A DNA stretch of 64,000 nt from SHVO01 sp050246995 (GTDB lineage Bacteria > Pseudomonadota > Alphaproteobacteria > Rhodospirillales > Rhodospirillaceae): contig JBFWVA010000005.1 of the NCBI GenBank assembly GCA_050246995.1, positions 186,001 to 250,000 of the forward strand. The letters run 5' to 3'. The notes beneath the pieces are model-generated. The model had not been told where the DNA came from. It saw only the letters and a program-made list of their open reading frames with translations, and made no database searches. Positions 34,011 through 41,697 of the stretch are shown in pieces. How positions within the stretch are numbered: position 1 is the stretch's first letter; each line of letters starts with the position of its first letter. A program made the translations under genes and the position numbers.

Positions 34011-35788
34011 TAACGCATTTCCTCCACGGGCTCCACCCCGAAGACCGCAAGACCAGAGGCTATCACCAGCCCGACGGCGCGAACAAGCGCGAGGCGGGCC
34101 AAACTCACCTCTTTGTCATCAGACTGCAGGAAGCGGAGTTCGACCGCGTCGTTGCCTTTATTCCACAACGCGTGGAACGCCGATGCCAGATCGTACATGT
34201 AGAACGCGAGGCGATGCGGCTCGTGGGCGAGTGCGGCGCCTTCCACGGTACGCGGCCAGGAGGCCATCAGGCGCATGACGCCGATTTCATCTGGGTCCGT
34301 GAGGCGCGCAAGGTTGGCCGAAGCCAAGCCCTTTTCCGATAAATCGGCGCCGGCGAACATTTCGCCGGCGTGGCGGAAAACGCTGCGGCCACGGGCATAA
34401 GCATACTGCACGTAGAACACCGGGTTCTCGCGGGACTTCTCGGTGACTTTGGCATAGTCGAAATCGAGCGGCGCGTCGTTCTTGCGTGTCAGCATGATGA
34501 AACGCACGACGTCCTTGCCGACCTCGTCGATGAGATCGCGCATCGTGACGAAGGTGCCGGCACGTTTCGACATCTTCACCGGTTCGCCATTATTGAACAC
34601 GCGCACCATCTGGGCGAGGAGCACGTCGAGCTTGCCCTTCCCGTCGGTCATCGCCTTGATCGCCGCCTCGACGCGTTTCACGTAGCCGCCGTGGTCGGCG
34701 CCCCAGATGTTGACGAGATCGTAGAAACCGCGGTCGAGCTTGTCCTTGTGATAAGCGATGTCGGCGGCGAAATAGGTCCAGGCGCCGCTCGACTTCTTGA
34801 GCGGGCGGTCGATCTCGTCTCCAAACGCGGTGGCCTTGAACAGAAGCTGCGGGCGCGGTTCGTAATCGTCCGGGGTCTTGCCCTTGGGCGGTTCGAGCAC
34901 GCCCGTGTAGGTGAGCCCCTTCTCGTCCATGAACTTCAGCGCGTCATCGACTTTGCCGGCCTGAGTCAGCTTCTTTTCCGACGTGAAGACATCGTGCTTG
35001 ATGCCCATGGCCGCCAAGTCTTCCTTCACGATGCGCATCATGAATTCGACCGTGAAGTCGCGCAGCGGCGGGATCCACTCGGCATCGTCGGTGATGCTCG
35101 CCCACTTGTCCCCGTCGCGCTTCGCCAGCGCCTCGGCGCAAGGGATGAGATAGTCGCCGCCGTACTGGATTTCCTTACGCTCGAGCGCGCCCTGCACGTC
35201 TTCGGCGCTGACCTTGCCGAGCACTTGCAGGTAACGCATGCGCAGCGCGCGGGCGACGTTATCGACCTGCCCACCGGCATCGTTGATGTAGTATTCCTTC
35301 GTGACCTTGTAGCCGGCCTTCGCCAGGAGATTGGCGAGCGCGTCGCCGATCACGGCGCCGCGCGCATGGCCGACGTGCATCGGACCGGTTGGGTTCGCCG
35401 AGACGTACTCGACGTTCACCGGGACATTACCGCCGATAGAGGCATCGCCGTAGCGGACGCCCTCGGCGAGCACATCGCGCAGCGCACCACGCCAGATGTC
35501 GTCGTTGATCTTGAGATTGATGAAGCCGGGGCCCGCGACCGAGGCGTCCGTCACATCGGGAAGTTTCTTCAGACGCTCCACAAGCATGTCGGCGATCACG
35601 CGCGGCGGTTTACCGGCGGGCTTGGCCAGGATCATGGCGGCGTTCGTAGCGATATCGCCGTGGGCGGTTTCGCGCGGCGGTTCCGCCGCGACGCGCGTGA
35701 GATCGAGGCCGGCGGGCAGCGCGCCTTCGGCCATCAGTTCCCCGACGACGGCATCGATGCGGGATTTAAAGGTCTGGAAGATGTTCAT
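34010..35788 (-). CDS. argS: Arginine--tRNA ligase
   Basis: 592 residues from ATG 35788 (MNIFQTFKSRIDAVV). N-terminal Add-1 domain, class I catalytic core with VEYVSANPTGPMHVGHARG (HIGH as HVGH) and KMSKRAGTFVTMRDLID, and a C-terminal DALR anticodon domain (HRLAFYMYDLASAFHALWN). Heads the leftward argS-SPOR-nagZ-M50-scpA-scpB unit. Confidence 0.97.
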   Translation of the reverse strand: MNIFQTFKSRIDAVVGELMAEGALPAGLDLTRVAAEPPRETAHGDIATNAAMILAKPAGKPPRVIADMLVERLKKLPDVTDASVAGPGFINLKINDDIWRGALRDVLAEGVRYGDASIGGNVPVNVEYVSANPTGPMHVGHARGAVIGDALANLLAKAGYKVTKEYYINDAGGQVDNVARALRMRYLQVLGKVSAEDVQGALERKEIQYGGDYLIPCAEALAKRDGDKWASITDDAEWIPPLRDFTVEFMMRIVKEDLAAMGIKHDVFTSEKKLTQAGKVDDALKFMDEKGLTYTGVLEPPKGKTPDDYEPRPQLLFKATAFGDEIDRPLKKSSGAWTYFAADIAYHKDKLDRGFYDLVNIWGADHGGYVKRVEAAIKAMTDGKGKLDVLLAQMVRVFNNGEPVKMSKRAGTFVTMRDLIDEVGKDVVRFIMLTRKNDAPLDFDYAKVTEKSRENPVFYVQYAYARGRSVFRHAGEMFAGADLSEKGLASANLARLTDPDEIGVMRLMASWPRTVEGAALAHEPHRLAFYMYDLASAFHALWNKGNDAVELRFLQSDDKEVSLARLALVRAVGLVIASGLAVFGVEPVEEMR

Positions 35789-35967
35789 TGAGGTCTCCGG
35801 ACGCCAGCCGTTGGAAGGGCGCAAAATGGGTGGTTAAAGCACTGATTTCAATAGATATGCACGAGAAGATCACTCTCCTCGTCGGTGCCCACCCCAAGAG
35901 ATGCTGGCCAGCGCGCAAAACATGGGCCCTCAATAACGGAAGGGGCCCGGTTTGCAATGGAAATCCG

Positions 35968-36705
35968 CTACTTGAGCTTTCGGCGAAGCGCGTCGAAGAA
36001 CAACTCAGATTGGAGCCGCTCCTGCACGCACTGCGCGGCGACGTGGCCGGCCAAGTTGGCGGACACCGGCGCGAGCTGCACGCCGCTGGCCGCGGCGATC
36101 ATCTGCGTCTGACACGCGCGCTCGAGGAAGTAGAGATCATCATAAGCGTAGTCGATGCGCCCGCCGCAAACGATGACGCCGTGATTGGCGAGAAAAACGA
36201 TGTCCGCATTGCCCATGGCCTTGGCGATCCGCTCGCCTTCCGATGCGTCCAGGGCAAGACCGCTGTAGTTCGGATCGAAGGCGACGCGGCCGTGGAATCG
36301 CATGGCGTTCTGCGAGAGCGCCGTATCAAACGGCATGCCGCGGGTGACGGACAGCGCCGTCGCGTAGGTCATGTGGGTGTGCATCACGCAGGCTTTGCCG
36401 GCGACCCGATGCACGGCAGCGTGGATGAACATCGCGGTCGGTTCGACCTCGTGACGGCCTTCGAGCTTACGCCCCTCGCCGTCGACCATGAGGATATCGT
36501 CGGCGCCGATCTCGCTCCAATGCAACCCACGCGGATTGATCAGGAAGCGATCACTGGAATCGGGAACGGCGAGACTGAAGTGATTGCAGACGCCTTCGGA
36601 CAGGCCGTGGTGATCGGCTGCGCGCAAAGCCAGTGCGAGGTCGGCCCGAAGGCGCTGGACGTGTGGATCATCGAACGAGAGCGCAGCCAAATCCCCAAGC
36701 CTCAA
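35968..36705 (-). CDS. Class II aldolase/adducin family protein
   Basis: 245 residues, TTG start overlapping the previous stop (TTGA). Zinc ligands as in fuculose-phosphate aldolases: CVMHTHMTYATAL and a later His in FLANHGVIV. Acidic residue in the EVEPTAMFIHAAVH stretch. The adducin-type fold handles phosphorylated or free hydroxy-carbonyl compounds; the substrate is unknown. Cotranscribed with the isocitrate-lyase-like gene upstream, suggesting a short carbon pathway, though that partner appears exported. Confidence 0.9.
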   Translation of the reverse strand: MRLGDLAALSFDDPHVQRLRADLALALRAADHHGLSEGVCNHFSLAVPDSSDRFLINPRGLHWSEIGADDILMVDGEGRKLEGRHEVEPTAMFIHAAVHRVAGKACVMHTHMTYATALSVTRGMPFDTALSQNAMRFHGRVAFDPNYSGLALDASEGERIAKAMGNADIVFLANHGVIVCGGRIDYAYDDLYFLERACQTQMIAAASGVQLAPVSANLAGHVAAQCVQERLQSELFFDALRRKLK

Positions 36706-37667
36706 ACTTTATCGGCGTTATATTTCTGGTGGATTTCGGCCCACATCTTGGCATCGGCGATGGCGAGCGAGGCTTCGCGCGGGACCGTTGGAAGGCCGGC
36801 GATCTTGCCGTCCTTCAAAAGCGCGGTCATGGCCGCGTGCGAGGCGCCCAGCGCATAAGGCTCGATCGCGAACGCCGGAACCTTCACCCCGACGGCGGCT
36901 TCTTCCATGACCGACGCGGGACCGCCGGTCGAGAACAAGGGCTTGCCGGTCGTTTCGGCGATCTTCTTTTTCTGCTCGAGCGAGGCGCCCGACACGAAAA
37001 TCAATTCCGCGCCGGCATCCGCATAAGCTTTCACACGCGCGAGGACCTCATCGAAACTCTCGCCTTTGCCGAGGCCGTCACTGCGCGCAAGAACGAGCGG
37101 ACCGCCAGAGCCGCCGGCATCCATCGCCGCTTTGATCTTATCGACATGCACGGCGAGCGGGACCATCTGGCCCTCCGGGCGGCCGGGCACATGCTTCGCG
37201 CCAGTCAGATCTTCGAGAAGGACGCACGCAACACCGCCTTTGGCGTAGCGCTTCATGGCGCGGTAGACGTTCATCGGATTTCCACCGCCATCATCGGCGT
37301 CGGCGATGAGTGGAGCCTCCAGCGCTTGCGCCATACGCACCGCCAGCTCCACGAGTTCGGAGATGGTGGCCATGCCGTAGTCGCCCATGCCGTACATGCC
37401 GCTGGACGTGGCGCTTCCACCGATGGTGATAACCTTGAAACCCATAAACTGGGCGAGCTTTGCCGATGCAACGTCATAGACGATCGGCGCCGGAAGCGGC
37501 GCGGCGCCTTTCAAAAGGGCGCGAAGATTATCGCCTTGAGAAGACGGAGCAGGAGCGGCGGCCGCCGCGGCGGCCCCCGGCGTTCCGGCCGTCGCCGCGA
37601 TTGCCGCGATACCCGCTGCGGCTCCAAAAAAGTCGCGTCGCGATGCGCCTGATTCTTCCTGAGACAT
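36702..37667 (-). CDS. Tat-exported isocitrate lyase/PEP mutase superfamily protein
   Basis: 321 residues. The N-terminus has a twin-arginine signal (SRRDFFGAAAGIAAIAATAG), unusual for this normally cytosolic superfamily. TIM-barrel core: YDVASAKLAQFMGFKVITIG, LIADADDGGGNPMNVYRAMK (metal-binding Asp), VLLEDLTGAKH, VLARSDGLGKGESFDEVL, and FSTGGPASVMEE. The catalytic Cys motif KKCGH of isocitrate lyase is replaced (GAKHVPGR), so lyase activity on isocitrate is unlikely; oxaloacetate or PEP chemistry cannot be excluded. Overlaps the aldolase gene by 4 bases. Confidence 0.88.
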   Translation of the reverse strand: MSQEESGASRRDFFGAAAGIAAIAATAGTPGAAAAAAAPAPSSQGDNLRALLKGAAPLPAPIVYDVASAKLAQFMGFKVITIGGSATSSGMYGMGDYGMATISELVELAVRMAQALEAPLIADADDGGGNPMNVYRAMKRYAKGGVACVLLEDLTGAKHVPGRPEGQMVPLAVHVDKIKAAMDAGGSGGPLVLARSDGLGKGESFDEVLARVKAYADAGAELIFVSGASLEQKKKIAETTGKPLFSTGGPASVMEEAAVGVKVPAFAIEPYALGASHAAMTALLKDGKIAGLPTVPREASLAIADAKMWAEIHQKYNADKV

Positions 37668-37711
37668 TGCGCCCTCCCCTGTTGGCCGTCGTCTCTTAGA
37701 TGCGCGGCGCG

Positions 37712-39067
37712 TTATCTTCCGCCTGCGTTGTCGAAGTAGTCATCGCGCAGCCAGAAGGCGCGGAAACCGTTACGGCCGCCGCCGAATTCACCGTTGGAGT
37801 TGCCGGTGTAGTCTCCCGGTTGTTTGTCGCGATAGTGCGTGTACACGGGAATACCGCGATAGGCCCACACCCGCAGCGCATCCGGCTGACCGTCCTGCGC
37901 GATGTGACCCGACATCGGGTCGATGGTCATCACTGTCCAGGTGCGGTTCGGGCTTTTGGCATCCGCCGAGGCGGTCACATACGGCCAATCGCGCAGGCAG
38001 CGCTCCACCTTGCCGCCGCCACAGATGGCCAAGCGATAACTCTGCGGAGAGTCCGGGAACGAGCAATCGAGCTGGTCGGCGGAATCGTCGCCGCAGTTAT
38101 AGGTGTAGATCGTCATGCCTTTGGAATCGGCCAACACGATGCCGATGTCGGTATCCTGTTCGGTAAACCCTTTGGGCGCGGCGGGCGCGGTTTGCGTATA
38201 CGCCACGTTCCACCCTGGCACGTCGCCACCTTGAAGGCTGCTCGTTTCGGTGTCGAGGACATAGGTGTAGAGCGGCTTCTTGCGGAAGGCCCACTGACGC
38301 ACGCCCGGTGAGCGCTCGAATACGCTCCACTCACCTTGCGACACGGCGGACTGCGGCGCGATCACCGGCTTCCAGGTTTTGAGGCAGCTGGCGTCGCAAT
38401 TGGACTTGTTCGCGCCATCGCGGTCCGAGGTGTAGATCGAGAAATATTTGTCGGTCAGCAACTGACGGCCGGTCGCGACCGTGTTGATCGCAAAGCCCGG
38501 CGGCACGGCCGGCGGCGGCGTGGCGACCTTGCGATGGGCCGGCACTTCGGCGGCCCCGCCCATATCGCGCGTGGTGGCGCCAAGCACGTCACCGGGAAGC
38601 TTGTCGCGATTGGAGGTGTAAAGCGCATGCTCGTCGTAAGCCCACTGCTTGCGGCCATCCTTACGCGTGATGACGGTGAAAGCGCCGACCGCCTTGGCGT
38701 CGTCGGCGGCCAACGCCGGCGGCCACACTTCGGCACAGGACGGGCGCTTGTCGAGCTCGGGCAGTTCAAGGCCCGGCGGGTACGGGCTCATAAGGCCGGC
38801 GGTCTTCGTCGTTTTCTCATCCGTGCAAACGGATGCGTTCGCGGCGTCGCCCGTCACGCCATTGCGCATCGTGCGCAGCGGCCAATAATAGAGCGTCATC
38901 CCGCGCTGATCGGCGAACACAGGCCCTTCCACCTCGCTCTGCTCGATGCGAAACCCGGGCGGCATTGGCACGCTGGCGGCGCTTTCGCGCACCGTCTCGG
39001 CGGCGAACGCTGCTCCGGTGAAAAGCGTTCCGGCGGCGATCAGGGCAATGGAAAGGGTTTGACGCAT
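37712..39067 (-). CDS. Secreted COG4315-type protein with several repeats
   Basis: 451 residues with a signal peptide (LSIALIAAGTLFTGAAFAA). Several repeats of the 'secreted repeat of unknown function' pattern, each with a hydrophobic Y-x-(F/Y/W)-x-x-D-type strand and an SxC...C...W block: DQRGMTLYYWPLRTM with CAEVWPP; KYFSIYTSDRDGANKSNC with CLKTWKPV; DSKGMTIYTYNCGDDSAD with CLRDWPY. The strand motif WAYDEHALYTSNRDK recurs as WAFRKKPLYTYVLD and WAYRGIPVYTHYRDK. Related to the single-repeat gene at 10610-11023. Periplasmic or surface; function unknown. Confidence 0.88.
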   Translation of the reverse strand: MRQTLSIALIAAGTLFTGAAFAAETVRESAASVPMPPGFRIEQSEVEGPVFADQRGMTLYYWPLRTMRNGVTGDAANASVCTDEKTTKTAGLMSPYPPGLELPELDKRPSCAEVWPPALAADDAKAVGAFTVITRKDGRKQWAYDEHALYTSNRDKLPGDVLGATTRDMGGAAEVPAHRKVATPPPAVPPGFAINTVATGRQLLTDKYFSIYTSDRDGANKSNCDASCLKTWKPVIAPQSAVSQGEWSVFERSPGVRQWAFRKKPLYTYVLDTETSSLQGGDVPGWNVAYTQTAPAAPKGFTEQDTDIGIVLADSKGMTIYTYNCGDDSADQLDCSFPDSPQSYRLAICGGGKVERCLRDWPYVTASADAKSPNRTWTVMTIDPMSGHIAQDGQPDALRVWAYRGIPVYTHYRDKQPGDYTGNSNGEFGGGRNGFRAFWLRDDYFDNAGGR

Positions 39068-39137
39068 CGCACTCGTCCTTCAGGCAAAAGGTATGAGCCG
39101 CCATGGTACACGAAGGAAGCGTTAGCGGCACAGCCCC

Positions 39138-40604
39138 TTAAGTGCCGCAAAACGTTTGATGTACAACCTGTTCGGGACGCGGCGGCTGCCCATAGACCTC
39201 ATGTCCGGGCTGATCGTCGAAGGGCCTGGCAATGACCTCAAGCAGCGTTTCGAAGGGCTGAAAGTCGGCCTGATCCACGGCAGCGGCGAGGGCCTCCTCG
39301 ACGAGGTGATTGCGCGGGATGAAAGCGGGATTCACCGCCCGCAGGCCTTCCGCATTGCGCAATCGCCCCCGCCAGAGGGGGAGCCAGGCATCGAGGGCCG
39401 CGGGATCTTTGAAAAGTCCGCGCACGCCAGGTTCTTTGGCGGGATCCGCGGCCGCCTCGCCCAAGCTGCGAAAGCTGAGCGTGAAATCGGCGCCATTGTC
39501 GGCCATGAGGCGCAACAATTCCAACGCCAACGCTACATCCTCTTCCTCCGCGTCCAGCCCCAGCTTTCGAGTCAGGCCCGTCCGGTAAGCCGCTTCGAAC
39601 TTGGGGCCAAAGGCCGCCATGGCTTGTTCGGCTTCAGCGATCGCCGCCGCCTCGTTCTCCGCCAAGAGCGGCACCAGGGCCTCGGCGAGGCACACGAGAT
39701 TCCAGTGCCCGATGGTCGGCTGATTGGCATAAGCGTAACGGCCGCGCGCATCGATCGAGCTATAGACTTGGCGTGGATTGTAGAAGTCCATGAACGCACA
39801 GGGTCCGAAATCAATCGTCTCGCCGGAGATCGTCATATTGTCGGTGTTCATCACGCCATGAATGAAACCAACAAGGAGCCACTGCGCGATAAGTCCGGCC
39901 TGCGCATCGATGACCGCATCAAAAAACGCACGGTAAGGATTCGCGGCGTCACGGCAGTGCGGATAGTGGCGTGCGATCGCATAGTCCGCGAGCGTGCGCA
40001 GTCCATCCGTGTCCTGGCGCGCGGCGAAATACTCGAATGTCCCGACGCGCATATGGCTCGCCGCCACCCGCGTGAGCACGGCGCCCGGCAAGGGCCTGTC
40101 GCGAAATACCTGCTCGCCCGTCGTTACCGCTGCCAAGGTGCGTGTGGTTGGGATACCGAACGCGGCCAACGCTTCGCTGACGATGTATTCCCGCAACACC
40201 GGCCCGAGGGCCGCGCGTCCATCGCCCCGGCGTGAAAAGCGCGTTTGCCCGGCGCCTTTTAGGTGAATATCCCGGCGCGTCCCGTGTTTATCCAGCACTT
40301 CCCCAATCAGGATCGCACGCCCGTCGCCAAGCTGAGGCACGAAGTTGCCGAACTGATGCCCCGCGTAGGCCATCGCCAGCGGCTCGGACCCCGGTACGAT
40401 CTCATTCCCGGCGAAAATCGCGGCCGCTTCAGGAGATGCCAGACGCACGGGATCAAGCCCTAGTTCACGCGCCAAGGGAGCGTTGAGACGGATCAGAGCG
40501 GGCGCGGAAACAGCGGTCGGCGCGACGCGCTGATAAAAACGCTCGGGCAACCGCGCGTAGCTATTATCGAAGTGAAAAAGGGCGACGCTGTCCTTGGGGC
40601 TCAT
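39138..40604 (-). CDS. selO: Protein adenylyltransferase SelO (YdiU/UPF0061)
   Basis: 488 residues. Pseudokinase-fold AMPylase: KGAGQTRFSRRGDGRAALGP (nucleotide loop), HGVMNTDNMTISGETIDFGP (metal-binding Asn/Asp), PTTRTLAAVTTGE. It ends TFCGT, matching the conserved C-terminal Cys that in some homologues is redox-active or selenocysteine. Transfers AMP from ATP to Ser/Thr/Tyr of proteins during oxidative stress. Length matches the family. Stands alone on the leftward strand. Confidence 0.96.
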   Translation of the reverse strand: MSPKDSVALFHFDNSYARLPERFYQRVAPTAVSAPALIRLNAPLARELGLDPVRLASPEAAAIFAGNEIVPGSEPLAMAYAGHQFGNFVPQLGDGRAILIGEVLDKHGTRRDIHLKGAGQTRFSRRGDGRAALGPVLREYIVSEALAAFGIPTTRTLAAVTTGEQVFRDRPLPGAVLTRVAASHMRVGTFEYFAARQDTDGLRTLADYAIARHYPHCRDAANPYRAFFDAVIDAQAGLIAQWLLVGFIHGVMNTDNMTISGETIDFGPCAFMDFYNPRQVYSSIDARGRYAYANQPTIGHWNLVCLAEALVPLLAENEAAAIAEAEQAMAAFGPKFEAAYRTGLTRKLGLDAEEEDVALALELLRLMADNGADFTLSFRSLGEAAADPAKEPGVRGLFKDPAALDAWLPLWRGRLRNAEGLRAVNPAFIPRNHLVEEALAAAVDQADFQPFETLLEVIARPFDDQPGHEVYGQPPRPEQVVHQTFCGT

Positions 40605-40881
40605 CGGCTGTGCTTAACATAAGCCCCGCGGAGAGCGAACCGGCTCAATGGTCGTACTGACGCTTCGCACTTTTTTTACGCGCGGACGGCCGCGATCGCG
40701 TTGCGCCCCACTTATCGGATGGCGTGCGGGGATACCAAGACCACCGCGCTGATGCCAGAGCGCATGTTCCAGGAGTTCCTTAGCCTGGGCTGGACACTAG
40801 GTTGCTCCATCCGGAGACACGACCATCCCGGCGCGGCGGGTTCGGTGGGCTAATCGGATTTTTGGACGAAGGACCCCGCCC

Positions 40882-40917
40882 AAAGAATAAGCCCCTCCGG
40901 GGGGAACGGAGGGGCTT
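40882..40917 (-). terminator. Rho-independent terminator, leftward
   Basis: Perfect 11-bp stem AAGCCCCTCCG / CGGAGGGGCTT with a 7-base loop. Read leftward it runs into TTATTCTTT. No protein gene ends just upstream of it. Confidence 0.75.
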
Positions 40918-41075
40918 CGTGGTCCTGCACTTGTTGGCTGGGGGGCTGGGGGCGCAGGACTTAGATACAACGTGGACCCCGAATGGAAGTTCCCAGGCCG
41001 CCCAAAAAGTTTTTTGGATCGACGGCGACGTCGGTGGACCGTCACAATTACAAATCTTTTTAATGAGTTATGCTC
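40882..41075 (-). ncRNA. Candidate stress-induced small RNA
   Basis: Leftward transcript predicted from an EcfG-like promoter (GGAAC 41107-41103, 17-base spacer, CGTC 41085-41082, one mismatch) to the strong terminator at 40882-40917. Near its 3' end it can form a GTCCTGC / GCAGGAC hairpin with a C-rich loop just before the terminator stem. No ribosome site or conserved frame was seen. The terminator serves no other leftward gene, as the next one upstream ends at 41698 with its own terminator. Confidence 0.4.
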
Positions 41076-41287
41076 CCGAGAGACGCGTGAAAACAGGCAG
41101 GCGTTCCTAATTCCGGCACCTCTTTCCCCAAAGCACCAGCCTTGCGGGAGCCCGGTGCAACACTTTCTATTGAAGGTCATTGATCCCTCGGTTTCCACAG
41201 CCTCCGGGTGAAAGCTTCGCTTGCAGCGCGCCCGGGAATTGGAGAGATTTCCCGCCAAGTCTTTGTTGCAATTATTGAAGGTGAGGA

Positions 41288-41650
41288 ATGGCCTGCCGCG
41301 TCCTAATCGTCGAAGACGAAGCCATCATCGCCATGGATTTGGAGATGATGCTCCAGGACGAGGGCTGCGATGTCGTGGCGACGGTAGCTTCCGTTAAATC
41401 CGCGCTTGAACAGATCGGCAAGCACGACCTCGACTGCGCATTCCTCGACATCAACCTCGGCCATGAACAAGTCTTCCCAGTCGCCGACGAACTCGCGCGC
41501 AAGGGCGTGCCTTTTGCCCTACTCAGCGGCCACACCAAAGCGGTGGTCCCGCCGGCGCACTTGAACCGCCCCGCTCTGCCGAAGCCCTATCTCAAGAAAG
41601 ACGTTCTGAAAATTCTTGAGCAGCTGCGCGAGAACGGCGCACCGGCGTAA
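41288..41650 (+). CDS. Single-domain response regulator
   Basis: 120 residues, receiver domain only. VVEDE-type pocket (LIVEDEAIIAMDLEMML), phosphoacceptor in CAFLDINLGHEQ, switch Ser in PFALLSGH, and Lys in LPKPYLKKD. The PFALLSGH...P.LPKP segment recalls the 'FAT GUY' single-domain regulators that feed HWE/HisKA_2 kinases into the general stress response; this is a resemblance, not proof. TGAGG stands just before the ATG. Followed by a shared terminator. Confidence 0.88.
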   Translation: MACRVLIVEDEAIIAMDLEMMLQDEGCDVVATVASVKSALEQIGKHDLDCAFLDINLGHEQVFPVADELARKGVPFALLSGHTKAVVPPAHLNRPALPKPYLKKDVLKILEQLRENGAPA

Positions 41651-41680
41651 AAAAAGGGCGGCCCCCGCGGACCGCCCTTT
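41651..41680. terminator. Bidirectional terminator
   Basis: 9-bp stem AAAGGGCGG / CCGCCCTTT. Leftward it is followed by a run of seven T, ending the low-complexity protein gene; rightward by TTTCTCATTT, ending the receiver gene. Confidence 0.85.
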
Positions 41681-41697
41681 CTCATTTCGTTCAGCGT

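Larger units (their letters stand above)
40605..41287. other. Long intergenic region with orphan promoter/terminator
   Basis: 683 bases without a supported protein gene. It contains a leftward intrinsic terminator at 40882-40917 and a leftward EcfG-like promoter at 41082-41107, framing a candidate small RNA. A rightward frame of 44 codons (40719-40853) lacks a ribosome site. The remainder holds the upstream regions of selO and of the receiver gene. Confidence 0.6.

Noticed and set aside
34370..35791. Rightward 473-codon frame opposite argS
   Set aside because: Antisense shadow of argS with no coherent domain.
40719..40853. Rightward 44-codon frame starting MACGDTKTTALMPERMF
   Set aside because: No Shine-Dalgarno and no sign of function; it could be a gene remnant but cannot be supported.
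40797..41258. Leftward 153-codon frame in the long intergenic region
   Set aside because: No ribosome site, no domain, and it runs through the terminator hairpin and the candidate RNA; the amino acid mix is that of chance translation.
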